Source: Paludisphaera rhizosphaerae
GTDB taxonomy: Bacteria > Planctomycetota > Planctomycetia > Isosphaerales > Isosphaeraceae
Assembly: GCF_011065895.1 (NCBI RefSeq)
Contig: NZ_JAALCR010000003.1
Coordinates: forward strand, 62,001 to 126,000
DNA: 64,000 nucleotides
Direction: 5' to 3'
Part shown: one piece after another, positions 33,244-41,997 of the stretch
Layout of the letters: each line of letters starts with the position of its first letter
Position numbering within the stretch: the stretch's first letter is position 1
The notes under the pieces: model-generated
Told to the model about the DNA's origin: nothing
The model's input: the letters and a program-made list of their open reading frames with translations, nothing else
The model's database searches: none
Program-made: the position numbers and the translations under genes

Positions 33244-33257
33244 TCGTTTCGAAACGA
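33244..33257. repeat. Perfect 14-base palindrome between convergent genes
   Basis: TCGTTTCGAAACGA reads the same on both strands. It lies 7 bases after the stop of the plus-strand gene. It has no loop, so it is a poor hairpin; it could be a protein-binding site. Confidence 0.4.
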
Positions 33258-33323
33258 CAAGGCCGGCCTCGCTCGACGACATGATCGCGCGACGGCCGGC
33301 CCGCAAACTTCGGGGAAAGGCGA

Positions 33324-33431
33324 TTACTTCTTCGGCGCCTTGGCGTCGCTCTTGGCGGGCGCGCCCTTGCCGGTTTTGCCCTTCTTCTCGTCGGCTTTCT
33401 TCTTCTTGGCGATGTCGCGAGCGTCACCCAT
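33324..33431 (-). CDS. 35-residue lysine-rich protein
   Basis: The short frame starts at ATG with AAGGAG 8 bases upstream, an excellent ribosome binding site. The sequence has 14 Lys, with a helix-like MGDARDIAKKKKADEKKGK part followed by a Lys/Ala/Pro tail, giving a strongly basic protein. A longer frame extends upstream but has no ribosome binding site and overlaps the divergent gene. It could bind nucleic acid, but no domain is recognised. It faces the zinc-ribbon gene across 294 bases. Confidence 0.6.
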   Translation of the reverse strand: MGDARDIAKKKKADEKKGKTGKGAPAKSDAKAPKK

Positions 33432-33725
33432 CGTTCGCACTCCTTCGGAAATCTGGACTGAACAGTCCGTCGGGAAAGGGACGTCGCCGTCGAAGGAGGC
33501 GGCGACGTTCTTGAGGATGCCTTCACTGTCAAACGAGTTCAAGACGAAGAGGCTGAAAACCCACGCGATTCTTTCAAAAAAATCGCCGTCCCGTGCACCT
33601 CCCCCCCTTTGCCGCTCCGAAACCGCCCTTCCCCCATCGGCGGCTTCCTGGTACGTTCCTCGCCCGTCGGCGCTTGGCGTCGACTCGCATCCCACGACCC
33701 CGTTCCAAGGAAGGCGGGCCGCACC

Positions 33726-33986
33726 ATGATCAACCCCAGGAATTCCCACTCCCCCCTCCCCGACGACCGCCGCCGCCGCTGCCCGGTCTGCCGCCAGTCG
33801 GTCTACTCCAAAGCCGGCATCCATCCTCAGTGCGCGATCAAGCAGTCCGACCCCCTGCAGGTTGAGGACGACCCCGACACCGACGTGGAAGCCGCGGCCG
33901 AGACGGTCGTCGCCAAGGCCCCGCCGAAGCCCAAGTTCAAGTCCGCCCCCAAGTTCAAGGCGGCGGTCGTGAAGGTCGAGGCCTGA
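33726..33986 (+). CDS. Small zinc-ribbon-like protein with basic tail
   Basis: The 86-residue product has a Cys/His motif CPVCRQSVYSKAGIHPQCA at about residues 19-37 (C-x2-C, then H-x2-C), which fits a single zinc ribbon. An acidic linker and a Lys/Pro/Ala tail with a repeat (KPKFKSAPKFKAAV) follow. The start is ATG with AAGGAAGG about 12 bases upstream. It is divergent from the lysine-rich protein and convergent with the rhodanese gene. The composition suggests nucleic-acid or ribosome association; unproven. Confidence 0.7.
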   Translation: MINPRNSHSPLPDDRRRRCPVCRQSVYSKAGIHPQCAIKQSDPLQVEDDPDTDVEAAAETVVAKAPPKPKFKSAPKFKAAVVKVEA

Positions 33987-34001
33987 GCGATTCCGCCTGG
34001 C

Positions 34002-34868
34002 TCAGGGTTCGATCTGAAGGTCCAGGCGTTCGCTCCACTCGTTCCACGAGCCGTCGTAGTTCGCCAGGTTCTTGTAGCCGAGCCGCGCCAGGTTGAACAG
34101 CACGACCGTCGCCGCCACGCCGCCGTTGCAGTAGGCGACGACGGGCCGGGCCGGGTCGATGCGCTCGCGCTCGGCCAGGGCCTTCAATTCGTCGATCGGC
34201 AGGAACCCGCCCCCCTCGGCGAAGAACCGTTCGCGAGGAATGCTGACCGCCCCCGCGATGTGTCCCCCGCGCGGACCTCGTCGCCGCGCGGCCGTGTACT
34301 GACCGGCGTCGCGGGCGTCCACCAGTTGCATTCCGGGCTCGCCCAGCCGCGCGGCGAGTTGATCGGCCGTGAGCCGAAGCTCGGGGCGGACGCGGGGCGT
34401 GAACGTCGCCCGGGCAGGCGTGGGGACCTCCGCGGTCGTCGGCCTCTCTTCCTCGACCCAGCGGTTCCAGCCCCCTTGCAGGACGCTCACGCGATCGTGG
34501 CCGTAGTAGGCGAGCGCCCACCAGAGGCGAGTCGCGTACTGGCCCCCCATGTGGTCGACGGCGATCACGTGCGTGCCGTCGCCGATCCCCCGGACAGCCA
34601 TCGCCTCCGCGAAGGCCTCCGGCCGGGCGATCTGAGCCTTCACCGGGTCGTCCAGGTCGACGATGTCGCGGGTCCAGTCGACATAGACGGCTCCGGGGAT
34701 GTGGCCGGCCTTGTATTCCTCGGGCGCCCCCTTGTAGTCGGCCTCCTCGACCCCGGGTTCCAGCGGGCGGGTGACGACGTACCCGCGGATGTCGACGACG
34801 CGAACCGTCGGGTCGTTCAGATGGGCTTCCAGCCATTCGGGCGTGACGAGCATTTCGACGTCGGGCAT
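34002..34868 (-). CDS. Two-domain rhodanese-type sulfurtransferase
   Basis: The 288-residue protein has an inactive N-terminal rhodanese domain (VVDIRGYVVTRPLEPGV; GHIPGAVYVDW) and an active C-terminal domain with the loop AYCNGGVAAT, where Cys is the persulfide carrier. This is the thiosulfate/3-mercaptopyruvate sulfurtransferase architecture; the CNGGVAAT loop is closer to thiosulfate enzymes. The start is ATG with GGGAG 6 bases upstream. Divergent from the MDR oxidoreductase by 100 bases. Likely cytoplasmic. Confidence 0.93.
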   Translation of the reverse strand: MPDVEMLVTPEWLEAHLNDPTVRVVDIRGYVVTRPLEPGVEEADYKGAPEEYKAGHIPGAVYVDWTRDIVDLDDPVKAQIARPEAFAEAMAVRGIGDGTHVIAVDHMGGQYATRLWWALAYYGHDRVSVLQGGWNRWVEEERPTTAEVPTPARATFTPRVRPELRLTADQLAARLGEPGMQLVDARDAGQYTAARRRGPRGGHIAGAVSIPRERFFAEGGGFLPIDELKALAERERIDPARPVVAYCNGGVAATVVLFNLARLGYKNLANYDGSWNEWSERLDLQIEP

Positions 34869-34968
34869 GGGGGGCTCCCGGTGGGTTTTCTCGGGCGACG
34901 GCCCTAAGATAACCGGGATACGAACTTTGCTCCAAGCCCTCGCGCCCGCCAGAGAGAAACGATTCGAC

Positions 34969-35982
34969 ATGAAAGCCGCCGTCTTCTCGACTTTCGGAGA
35001 GCCCGCCGAGGTTCTGGACGTCCGCGAAGTCCCCGTCCCGAAGCCCGGGGCGGGACAGGTCCGCGTCCGGATGATCGCCAGCCCGATCAATCCCTCGGAC
35101 ACGATGGTGGTGGAGGGCCGCTACGGCGTCCTGCCGACGCTCCCGGCGACGCCGGGGTTCGAGGGGGTCGGCGTCGTGGAGGAGGCCGGGCCGGGGCTGA
35201 TGGGACGGTTCGTGGTCGGCAAGCGGGTGGTCGTCATCAACAACAAAGGGGGCAACTGGGCCGAATACGCCGTCGTTCCGTGGAAGCAGGCCCGGCCGAT
35301 CCCCGACGACATCCCCGACGAACAGGCGGCCACCTTCTTCGTGAACCCGGCGACCGCCCTGGCGATGGTCCGACACGTCCTGAAAGTGCCGAAGGGGGAA
35401 TGGCTGCTCCTCTCGGCCGCAGGGTCGACGCTCGGCAAGATGATCATCAAGCTGGGTCGGCACGACGGCTTTAAAACGCTGTGCGTCGTGCGCCGGTCCG
35501 AGGCGAAGCAGGAGTTGATCGACCTGGGTGCGGACGCCGTGATCAGCTCGTCGGAGGGGCCTGTGCCGGAGCAAGTCCGGCGCGTGACCGGCGACGCCGG
35601 CCCGAAGTACGCGCTCGACCCCATCGGCGGCGAGGCCGGCACGGCGATTTTCCGATCGTTGGGCCCCGGCGGGCGGCTGATCGTGTACGGCTCTCTGACC
35701 GGCGAGCCGATCGAGGTCGACCCGCGATCGCTCATCAGTACCCGAACGAGCGTTGAGGGCTTCTGGCTCGGCCACTGGATGGCTGAACGCTCCATCCCCA
35801 GCGCCCTGCTGCTTTTCCGCGAAATCGCCGCCCTGATCCGTGAAGGAGTCCTCTCGGCCGACATCGGCCGAACCTACCCGCTGGCCCAGGTCTGCGACGC
35901 CGTTCGCGAGGCCGCGCAGGTCGGTCGAGGCGGCAAGGTGTTGCTGCGGATGTCGGGATCCCAATCGCCGTCCGCCTCCTGA
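34969..35982 (+). CDS. Zinc-free MDR-superfamily oxidoreductase (quinone oxidoreductase/enoyl reductase-like)
   Basis: The 337-residue protein has the N-terminal GroES-like fold (VPVPKPGAGQVRVRMIASPI; ATPGFEGVGVVEEAG) and a Rossmann part (LLLSAAGSTLGKMIIKLG). The Cys/His zinc ligands of alcohol dehydrogenases are absent, so it belongs with NADPH quinone oxidoreductases or mitochondrial-type enoyl-thioester reductases (MECR). INPSDTMVVEGRYG fits the MECR side. The start is ATG with GAGAG 13 bases upstream. Substrate not determinable. Confidence 0.9.
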   Translation: MKAAVFSTFGEPAEVLDVREVPVPKPGAGQVRVRMIASPINPSDTMVVEGRYGVLPTLPATPGFEGVGVVEEAGPGLMGRFVVGKRVVVINNKGGNWAEYAVVPWKQARPIPDDIPDEQAATFFVNPATALAMVRHVLKVPKGEWLLLSAAGSTLGKMIIKLGRHDGFKTLCVVRRSEAKQELIDLGADAVISSSEGPVPEQVRRVTGDAGPKYALDPIGGEAGTAIFRSLGPGGRLIVYGSLTGEPIEVDPRSLISTRTSVEGFWLGHWMAERSIPSALLLFREIAALIREGVLSADIGRTYPLAQVCDAVREAAQVGRGGKVLLRMSGSQSPSAS

Positions 35983-36410
35983 CGGAGCACGGGGGGAGTT
36001 TTTCGGAATTCATTCGCCGGGGGTTGGTAGGGACGCTACAATTTCCTGGTGTAGAGTCCTTCACAGCGCGAGCGGTTTCAGGAACGAGCCGCGTCGGCCC
36101 CTCGGGGCCGGTTCGACCTCATCATCCGTCTCGTCGCCGTGAGCAACCCGCCATCTCCGGCCTCGCCATAGCCCCCCTAATCGTGCTGGCTTCATGAAGG
36201 TTCGGCCGCTAACGCCGGTTCTTCGTGTCTTCTTATCGCTCAAGGGAATTGGACGGCGGTTCGGCGCGGGTTGAGTTTAATGGTGGACGACCTAAGTATG
36301 ACTCCACCCAGCCGGTTCTCTCTCCGGCGGGTTGTATTGTGAAAGTCCCGAGGCGACGTCCCAGGACGCAGGATGCAGGCGCGATCGCGGCGGGCGGGGA
36401 ATAATCGACG
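35983..36410. other. Gene-free region before the acidic-tailed protein
   Basis: These 428 bases hold no convincing gene. A weak TACAAT hexamer lies near 36039. A 60-codon open frame on the minus strand has only a TTG start and no ribosome binding site. Confidence 0.5.
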
Positions 36411-36806
36411 ATGAGTAGCGGAACGAGTGGTGCTCAGGACTGGCGAGCCATCGCGTGTCTCGCCCCCAACGGCGAACGACTCCTCTGCGTGGGCGAAAGC
36501 TCCTCGCAGGTTCGCGCCGCCTACGCGGGGGCCTGGGGCGAGGTGATCCGGGACGAGGATCGTCCCACCGTGCGAGCCATCTCCCTGCAGCGCTGGAGCG
36601 GCCAGTTTTGGTCGGGCCAGTGGGAGCACCAGACCTACCTGACCGTCCCGGCCACCCGCACCGGCAAGGCCGCCGGCGATGGAGACGGCGAATCCGAGAT
36701 CGACGGGGAACTCGACGGCGGCGTTGCCGTCGCGGTCGACTCCGAGGTCGAGGACGAAGAAGGCGACCTTCTGGAAGCCGGCGGCTCCAACTCGAAGACC
36801 AACTAA
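36411..36806 (+). CDS. Hypothetical protein with acidic tail (131 aa)
   Basis: The first 85 residues look like a small folded domain, with a strand pattern at WRAIACLAPNGERLLCVGES and a Trp-rich stretch (QRWSGQFWSGQWEHQTYL). The last 45 residues are Asp/Glu/Gly-rich and disordered. No family recognised. It is a single gene followed by a strong intrinsic terminator, which supports it as a real transcription unit. Confidence 0.7.
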   Translation: MSSGTSGAQDWRAIACLAPNGERLLCVGESSSQVRAAYAGAWGEVIRDEDRPTVRAISLQRWSGQFWSGQWEHQTYLTVPATRTGKAAGDGDGESEIDGELDGGVAVAVDSEVEDEEGDLLEAGGSNSKTN

Positions 36807-36844
36807 GACTTCGGCGAAAAGCCGACCGACGTTTCCTCACTCTT

Positions 36845-36870
36845 CCCCCCGGCCTCCCCGGGGGGTCTTT
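36845..36870 (+). terminator. Intrinsic terminator
   Basis: CCCCCCGG / CCGGGGGG arms with a 5-base CCTCC loop are followed by TCTTTCATTT. It lies 39 bases after the stop of the 131-residue gene and also close to the end of the convergent Nif3-like gene. Confidence 0.85.
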
Positions 36871-36893
36871 CATTTCGAACCCCTGCCTTCAAT

Positions 36894-38003
36894 TCAGCCG
36901 ACTACGACCGCCAGCGGGTCGACCTCGTCCCGACTCGGCCAGACGGTCAACTCGGGAAACGCCCGCGCGATCCGATCGGCCAGGTCTTCCACGCCGGGTC
37001 GTTCCGTGGCGTAGTGCCCGGCGACGATCAGTCCCATCCCCAGCGCCTTCGCCTCCAGAACGCGGTGGAACCGAGCCTCCCCCGTGAATAAGACCTGCGC
37101 GCCGAGTTTCGACGCATCACCCAGGAAATCGTCCCCCGCCCCGCAGGAGACGGCCACGCGCTCGACGGTCGCGTCGAGGTCGCCGGCCACCTGGAACATG
37201 GTCCCACCCAGGGCCCGCGAGGCCGATCGCGCGAACTCGCCGAGCGGACGCGGCTCCTCCAGCCGGCCGATCCGTCCTGCACCCAGCGGTCCGGAAGGCG
37301 ACTCGACCGGATAAACGTCGATCGCCGGCTCCTCGTACGAATGCCTCGCCCGGATCGCCGTCAGGACCGAATCCAACCGATCGCCGGGGCAGACGAACTC
37401 GATCCGGAGTTCCTCGACCGTCTCACGCCGGCCCTTTTCGCCGACAGCGGGGTCGGTCGACTCGCCGCCGAAGAACGTCCCCCGGCCGGGGATCATGAAG
37501 GAACACTCGGAGTAATCGCCGACCCCCCCTGCCCCCACCTCGAAGGCCCCGGCCAGCACGGCTTCACGATCAGCTTCGGGAGTGAACACAACGACCTTGA
37601 ACGCAGGCCGAGGGGACTCGGAACGGATCGGCGACACGTCAACCAACCCCAGCCGACGACAGAGCCCGACGTTGATCCCGTCCGAGGCGCTGTCGAAGGC
37701 CGTGTGCGGGCTCGCCACGGCCACGCCGGCCCGGGCGAGCGCCCAGAGCGGGGCTGTCGCCGGAAGATCGGCGCGGATCTTCTTGGTTTCGCGGAAGAGG
37801 ATCGGGTGATGGCTGACGATCAACCCGGCACCCTCGCGAACGGCCTCCGCCGCGGACTCCGCGGTCACGGTCAGGCACGTCATGACCCGTTCCACGGCCG
37901 CCGTTGGATCGCCCCAGAGCAGCCCCACATTGTCCCACGATTCGGCCAGCCGCGACGGGGCGAACCCCTCCAGCCAGCGAACCACCTCGGCCACGGTCTT
38001 CAC
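36894..38003 (-). CDS. Nif3-like dinuclear metal-centre protein
   Basis: The 369-residue protein has the Nif3/DUF34 pattern: AESWDNVGLLWGDP, SHHPILFRETKKI, PHTAFDSASDGIN and VAGHYATERPGVEDL, whose His/Asp/Glu bind two metals. A PII-like insert separates the halves (about residues 130-240), as in the long form. The start is GTG with GGAGG about 7 bases upstream, overlapping the pabC stop by 4 bases (GTGA). Members are GTP-cyclohydrolase-like in fold and possibly metal chaperones. Linkage to pabBC hints at a folate or pterin link, unproven. Confidence 0.9.
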   Translation of the reverse strand: MKTVAEVVRWLEGFAPSRLAESWDNVGLLWGDPTAAVERVMTCLTVTAESAAEAVREGAGLIVSHHPILFRETKKIRADLPATAPLWALARAGVAVASPHTAFDSASDGINVGLCRRLGLVDVSPIRSESPRPAFKVVVFTPEADREAVLAGAFEVGAGGVGDYSECSFMIPGRGTFFGGESTDPAVGEKGRRETVEELRIEFVCPGDRLDSVLTAIRARHSYEEPAIDVYPVESPSGPLGAGRIGRLEEPRPLGEFARSASRALGGTMFQVAGDLDATVERVAVSCGAGDDFLGDASKLGAQVLFTGEARFHRVLEAKALGMGLIVAGHYATERPGVEDLADRIARAFPELTVWPSRDEVDPLAVVVG

Positions 38004-38821
38004 GATTCGCCTCCCACTGCCAGCCAGCGCGCCAGATCGTCCTGAAGCCGTCGGGTCGTTGATCCCGGGGCGGGGAAACGAGCGCCTCCCCAGACGCCGA
38101 CCGGCACGATTCCCCGCAAGGCGTTCGTCAGGAACATCTCTTCCGGCCGGAGCCGCCGATCCAGCGGCCCAAGCGCCTCCTCGTCGACATCGATCCCCAG
38201 CGCCCGGGCCCGTTCGACGACCAATCCCCGCATCACCCCCGGCAGGATCCGGCCGTCCGCCGGGGGCGTCGTCAGTCGACCGTCGATGACGAAGAAGACG
38301 TTCGTGCGGCTCCCCTCGAGCACCTTGCCGGCCCTGTCGACCAGCAGCGCCTCGTCGCAACCCTCGGCGCGAGCCCGTTCGAAGAGCAGCCGATATGGCC
38401 AGTAATTCAGACTTTTGAAGGCCGTCAGCGGATCCTGCCGCGCCGGGCCGATCGTCCCCAGGCGAAATCCTTCCAAAGGCGGCGACGGAGGGAGCGGCGA
38501 CGACCGCATCCAGAGCGTCGAACCGCCTTCCGCCGAAGCCCCGCCGCTGAGCGTGATCCGGAGCGCCGCGTCCCCTTCCCGACCATCGGCGGCGAGCAAA
38601 GCCTGAACGTCTTCGGGCCCCGGCAGATCGCTTTCTTCGAGCGGGATTCCCAACTCCCGGGCCGACCGCGTGAGGCGTTCGAGGTGTCTCGGCAGGAGCG
38701 TCGGCCGACCGTTCCAGGTGCGGAGCGTCTCGAACAGGCCCAGGCCGTGCTCGAAAGCCCGATCGGAGACGCTGATCCTCAGGGAGTCGTCGGCGACGAT
38801 CGCGCCTTGATACCAGATCAT
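38000..38821 (-). CDS. pabC: Aminodeoxychorismate lyase (class IV aminotransferase)
   Basis: The 273-residue PLP enzyme splits 4-amino-4-deoxychorismate into p-aminobenzoate and pyruvate for folate synthesis. Fold-type IV signatures are ISVSDRAFEHGLGLFETLR at the N-terminus, the PLP Lys in FKSLNYWPYRL, and LLVDRAGKVLEGSRTNVFFV. The ATG overlaps the pabB stop by 4 bases (ATGA) and the stop overlaps the Nif3-like gene. Related branched-chain aminotransferases are the alternative, but the pabB neighbour settles it. Confidence 0.92.
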   Translation of the reverse strand: MIWYQGAIVADDSLRISVSDRAFEHGLGLFETLRTWNGRPTLLPRHLERLTRSARELGIPLEESDLPGPEDVQALLAADGREGDAALRITLSGGASAEGGSTLWMRSSPLPPSPPLEGFRLGTIGPARQDPLTAFKSLNYWPYRLLFERARAEGCDEALLVDRAGKVLEGSRTNVFFVIDGRLTTPPADGRILPGVMRGLVVERARALGIDVDEEALGPLDRRLRPEEMFLTNALRGIVPVGVWGGARFPAPGSTTRRLQDDLARWLAVGGES

Positions 38822-40245
38822 CGGGCGTCCTCCCCGGTGAGGACTCGGCGGATGCCGCGGCCCTTGTGAAGCGTCTCCTCGTATTCGGCCTCGGGAACGG
38901 AATCCGCGACGATCCCACCGCCGACCTGGTAGCTGACGCGGTCGCCCTCCACCAGAGCCGTCCGGATGGCGATATTGAACCCGCTCGTCCCGCCCCGGCT
39001 CAGGTAGCCGATTGCCCCGGTGTAGAGGCTGCGGCGGGTGGGCTCCAATTCGTCGATGATCTCCATCGCCCGGATCTTGGGAGCGCCGGTGATCGAGCCG
39101 CCCGGGAACGTCGCGCGGACGACATCGATCGGCCCCACGTCGGGGCGCAGACGGCCCTCGACGGTCGCCACCAGGTGATGAACCTGCGCGTAGGTTTCGA
39201 GCTTCATCGCCTCAACGACCTGAACCGAACCGAATTGGCAGACGCGGCCCAGGTCGTTGCGCTCCAGGTCGACAATCATGGTCAACTCGGCGCGGTCCTT
39301 GGCCGAGGATTGCAGCTCGGCGGCGAGGGCGTCGTCCTCCTCGGGGGTCGCCCCGCGAGGGCGGGTGCCCTTGATCGGTCGGGTCGCGATCCAATCGCCG
39401 CGAGTCTGATAGAACCACTCGGGACTCGCCGAGACGACCGCCAGGTCCCGCCAGCGAAGAAACGCCGAGAACGGCGCGGGGCTCTCGCGGCGGAGTCGCA
39501 GGAAGAGTTCCAGCGGGTCGATCTTCCCGTGGGCCGAGAATCGCTGGGAGAGGTTGATCTGGAAGACGTCGCCGGCCTCGATGTAGTCGAGCGTGCGGCG
39601 GAGCGCCGTCAGGTATTCGTCGCGGGTGAAGTTGCTCGTGAGCGAGCCGAGCTGCGTCGTGCCGAGCGGCCGGGGCGAGGCCGCGGCGTCCTTGATCGCC
39701 CGCCGCCAGAACCGGGCCCGGCGCTCGACCTCGGTGCGACCCTCGCCGAGCAGGTCCCAGGCGTGGATCGCGGCCGCGCCGGTGCGCTCGTCGACGAGGA
39801 CGGCCGTGTCGTGCAGGGCCATGCGGACGTCGGGGAGTTTTGAATCCCGCGCGGCCTTTCGGGGGAGTCGTTCCAGCGCGGGGGCCAGGTCGTAGCCGAA
39901 GAAGCCGATCAGGCCGCCTCGGAAGGGGCAGGCGTCAGGGTCGTCGGCGAAAGGGTCGGCCGGCTCGGCCAGGCGGAACTCGCGGGCGAGCGTATCCAGC
40001 CGGGCCATCGGGCCGTCCCCGGACATGAAATGCCCGGCGTCGGTTCGGATCGACCACCTCGGGCCGATGGACTCGAAGACGAGCCGCGGGTAGGCGGAAA
40101 GCACGCTCCAGCGGCCGGCCTCGCCGAACCCCGCGCCTCCCGCGAGGATCGCGGGCTCGGGCCAGCAGCCGACGGCGGCCGTCAGCCGGTCGACCGGCAG
40201 GTCGAGGGGGATTCGGACGCTTGTGGGTTCCTGAGTCGTTCCCAA
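38818..40245 (-). CDS. pabB: Aminodeoxychorismate synthase component I
   Basis: This chorismate-binding enzyme adds ammonia to chorismate to give aminodeoxychorismate. The catalytic region has ATRPIKGTRPRG, in which the Lys marks PabB rather than TrpE; DLERNDLGRVC and TFPGGSITGAPKIRAMEIID follow. The frame is open to 40347 but has no ATG at its 5' end. I choose the TTG at 40245 (GGAGAGG 10 bases upstream), giving 475 residues. A TTG at 40347 is the alternative. No pabA glutaminase is in the window. First gene of the pabB-pabC-nif3 operon. Confidence 0.9.
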   Translation of the reverse strand: MGTTQEPTSVRIPLDLPVDRLTAAVGCWPEPAILAGGAGFGEAGRWSVLSAYPRLVFESIGPRWSIRTDAGHFMSGDGPMARLDTLAREFRLAEPADPFADDPDACPFRGGLIGFFGYDLAPALERLPRKAARDSKLPDVRMALHDTAVLVDERTGAAAIHAWDLLGEGRTEVERRARFWRRAIKDAAASPRPLGTTQLGSLTSNFTRDEYLTALRRTLDYIEAGDVFQINLSQRFSAHGKIDPLELFLRLRRESPAPFSAFLRWRDLAVVSASPEWFYQTRGDWIATRPIKGTRPRGATPEEDDALAAELQSSAKDRAELTMIVDLERNDLGRVCQFGSVQVVEAMKLETYAQVHHLVATVEGRLRPDVGPIDVVRATFPGGSITGAPKIRAMEIIDELEPTRRSLYTGAIGYLSRGGTSGFNIAIRTALVEGDRVSYQVGGGIVADSVPEAEYEETLHKGRGIRRVLTGEDAR

Positions 40246-40370
40246 CGGGGATTGGCCTCTCCAAACGGGGCGGCGGGACGTAATCTGGTGGGGAGACGTC
40301 GGAGCCGCGGGGAGTCGATGATCGTCCAGGACCCCCGCCGGCTTCAACCCAGACTCGTCCCGATTGAACG

Positions 40371-41156
40371 ATGATACGAAATCCTCTCGGCCTCCGACTC
40401 GACCCCAACCGACCGATTCGCGACCAGATCCAGCAGGCCGCCCGTATCGGGGCCAAGGCCGTCGTACTGGAAGCGTCGGGCGACCTCGCCCCCCACCGAT
40501 TGGGCGAAACCGGCCGACGCGACCTGAAACACCAGTTGCGGTCCGTCGAGGTCGCCCTGACCGCCCTGGCCCTGCCGACCCGCCGGGCCTTCGACACGAC
40601 CGACCAGCTTGACGACCGCATCCGGCGCGCCGATTCCGTCTTCGCCCTGGCCTTCGAGATGGGCACGCGACTCGTGCTGACGAATGTCGGCCCGGTCCCT
40701 CCCGTCGATGAGGCCCCCCGTCGCGAAGCCTTTACCCACGCGCTCGCCTCGCTGGCGAACCGCGCCGACCATCGAGGAGTTCGGCTGGCGATCGAGGCAG
40801 GCGCCGACCTGCCGGAAACCCTCCGCGAGTTCCTCGACGGCCTGGCCAGCCCGGCGCTCGCCGCCAGCATCGACCCGCCGTCCATGCTCCGTGCGGGGAT
40901 CGATCCGGTCGCCGCCGCCCGCGAGTTGCACGCCTGGGTCGCCCACGCCTACGCCGGCGATCCCACTGGCGGTTCGACCACCGCCCGCAACCCCCGGGGC
41001 GTCGGCTTTCCGCCGGGCGCGCTCGACTGGGAAGAGTACGTCGGGGCCCTTGAAGAGATCGCCTACCACAGCGCCCTGACCGTCTGGCCCGAGCCCCCGA
41101 CCGACCCGGCGAAGCTGTTCAAGGCGGTCGTCGACCGGGTCGCCCAGATCTCCTGA
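40371..41156 (+). CDS. Sugar-phosphate isomerase/epimerase-like TIM barrel
   Basis: The 261-residue protein has the AP-endonuclease-2/xylose-isomerase-like pattern: a first strand with IRNPLGLRLDPNRPIRDQI, AARIGAKAVVLEASGD, GTRLVLTNVGP and RLAIEAGADLPETLREFL. The usual metal-ligand Glu/His/Asp set is only partly visible, so activity is uncertain. It is divergent from pabB and begins with ATG shortly after that gene's 5' end. Probably cytoplasmic. Confidence 0.75.
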   Translation: MIRNPLGLRLDPNRPIRDQIQQAARIGAKAVVLEASGDLAPHRLGETGRRDLKHQLRSVEVALTALALPTRRAFDTTDQLDDRIRRADSVFALAFEMGTRLVLTNVGPVPPVDEAPRREAFTHALASLANRADHRGVRLAIEAGADLPETLREFLDGLASPALAASIDPPSMLRAGIDPVAAARELHAWVAHAYAGDPTGGSTTARNPRGVGFPPGALDWEEYVGALEEIAYHSALTVWPEPPTDPAKLFKAVVDRVAQIS

Positions 41157-41190
41157 GTCTGGCCCGACGTCGCCGAGGCGGCTACGATAG

Positions 41191-41230
41191 GCCCCGCGGG
41201 GGGCGAGCCCCGCGGGGGGCGAGCCCCGCG
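41191..41230. repeat. 16-base tandem repeat, 2.5 copies
   Basis: The unit GCCCCGCGGGGGGCGA is present twice in full and once for half. It lies 26 bases before the YceH start and contains CCCCGCGGGG palindromes that would fold strongly in mRNA. Confidence 0.85.
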
Positions 41231-41255
41231 CATCACGACCCGGACGGGACCGACC

Positions 41256-41993
41256 ATGACCGACAACACAACGCCGCCCCCTCCGGCGGCCTCCTGGGTT
41301 CCGCTCACTTCCCGCGAACGACGGGTGGTGGGCGTGCTGGCCGAGAAGGCCAAGACGACGCCCGAATACTACCCGATGACCATCGCCGCCACCGTCTCGG
41401 GCTGCAACCAGAAGAGCAATCGCGACCCCGTCGTCGACTACGACGCCGACGACGTCGAGGATATTCTTACCGCCCTGCGGAAGAAGGGGGCGGCGATCCT
41501 CGTTGAGGCCGGCGGCCGAGTCCCGCGCTGGAAGCATACGCTCTACGACTGGCTGAAGGTCAGCAAGGTTGAGCTGTCCATCATCACCGAGCTGCTCCTC
41601 CGGGGCCCCCAGACCGAGGGGGACCTGCGGGCTCGAGCGAGCCGGATGGACAAGGACGCGCTCGCCGAACTCCCCGCGCTGCAAACCCACCTGGAAGCCC
41701 TCGCGGATCGCAACCTCGTCGTTTACCTGTCGCCCCGGGGCCAGAAGCGAGGGGTGATCGTCACGCACGGCCTGTATCCGCCCGATGAGCTGGAGAAGGT
41801 CCGGCAGGCCTACGCCAACATGGCACCGATCGACGACGAACCCGCGCCGCGGTCGGCGTCGCCTCGGGTCGATTCGTCCCCCGGCTGGCGCGACGAGGTC
41901 GCCGGCCTGCGAGCGGAGGTCGAGGAGCTTCGCGGTCGAATCGACACGCTAACCGCCGAGCTTCGCGAACTCCGGACCGCCCTCGGAGCCTGA
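41256..41993 (+). CDS. YceH/DUF480 (UPF0502) family protein
   Basis: The 245-residue protein has two winged-helix domains: LTSRERRVVGVLAEKAKTTP with YPMTIAATVSGCNQKSNRDP, then LSIITELLLRGPQTEGDLRARASRM. It ends in a coiled coil (VAGLRAEVEELRGRIDTLTA). YceH proteins are conserved but of undefined function. The end lies 4 bases before the next ATG, so it is co-transcribed with the GH38-like gene. A GC-rich repeat in its leader may affect translation. Confidence 0.9.
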   Translation: MTDNTTPPPPAASWVPLTSRERRVVGVLAEKAKTTPEYYPMTIAATVSGCNQKSNRDPVVDYDADDVEDILTALRKKGAAILVEAGGRVPRWKHTLYDWLKVSKVELSIITELLLRGPQTEGDLRARASRMDKDALAELPALQTHLEALADRNLVVYLSPRGQKRGVIVTHGLYPPDELEKVRQAYANMAPIDDEPAPRSASPRVDSSPGWRDEVAGLRAEVEELRGRIDTLTAELRELRTALGA

Positions 41994-41997
41994 TGGA

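Noticed and set aside
34002-35964. Long minus-strand frame through the rhodanese and oxidoreductase genes
   Set aside because: The two real genes are in other frames, with catalytic motifs and ribosome binding sites.
36061-36243. 60-codon minus-strand frame in the gap before the acidic-tailed protein
   Set aside because: TTG start, no ribosome binding site, composition like random GC-rich sequence.
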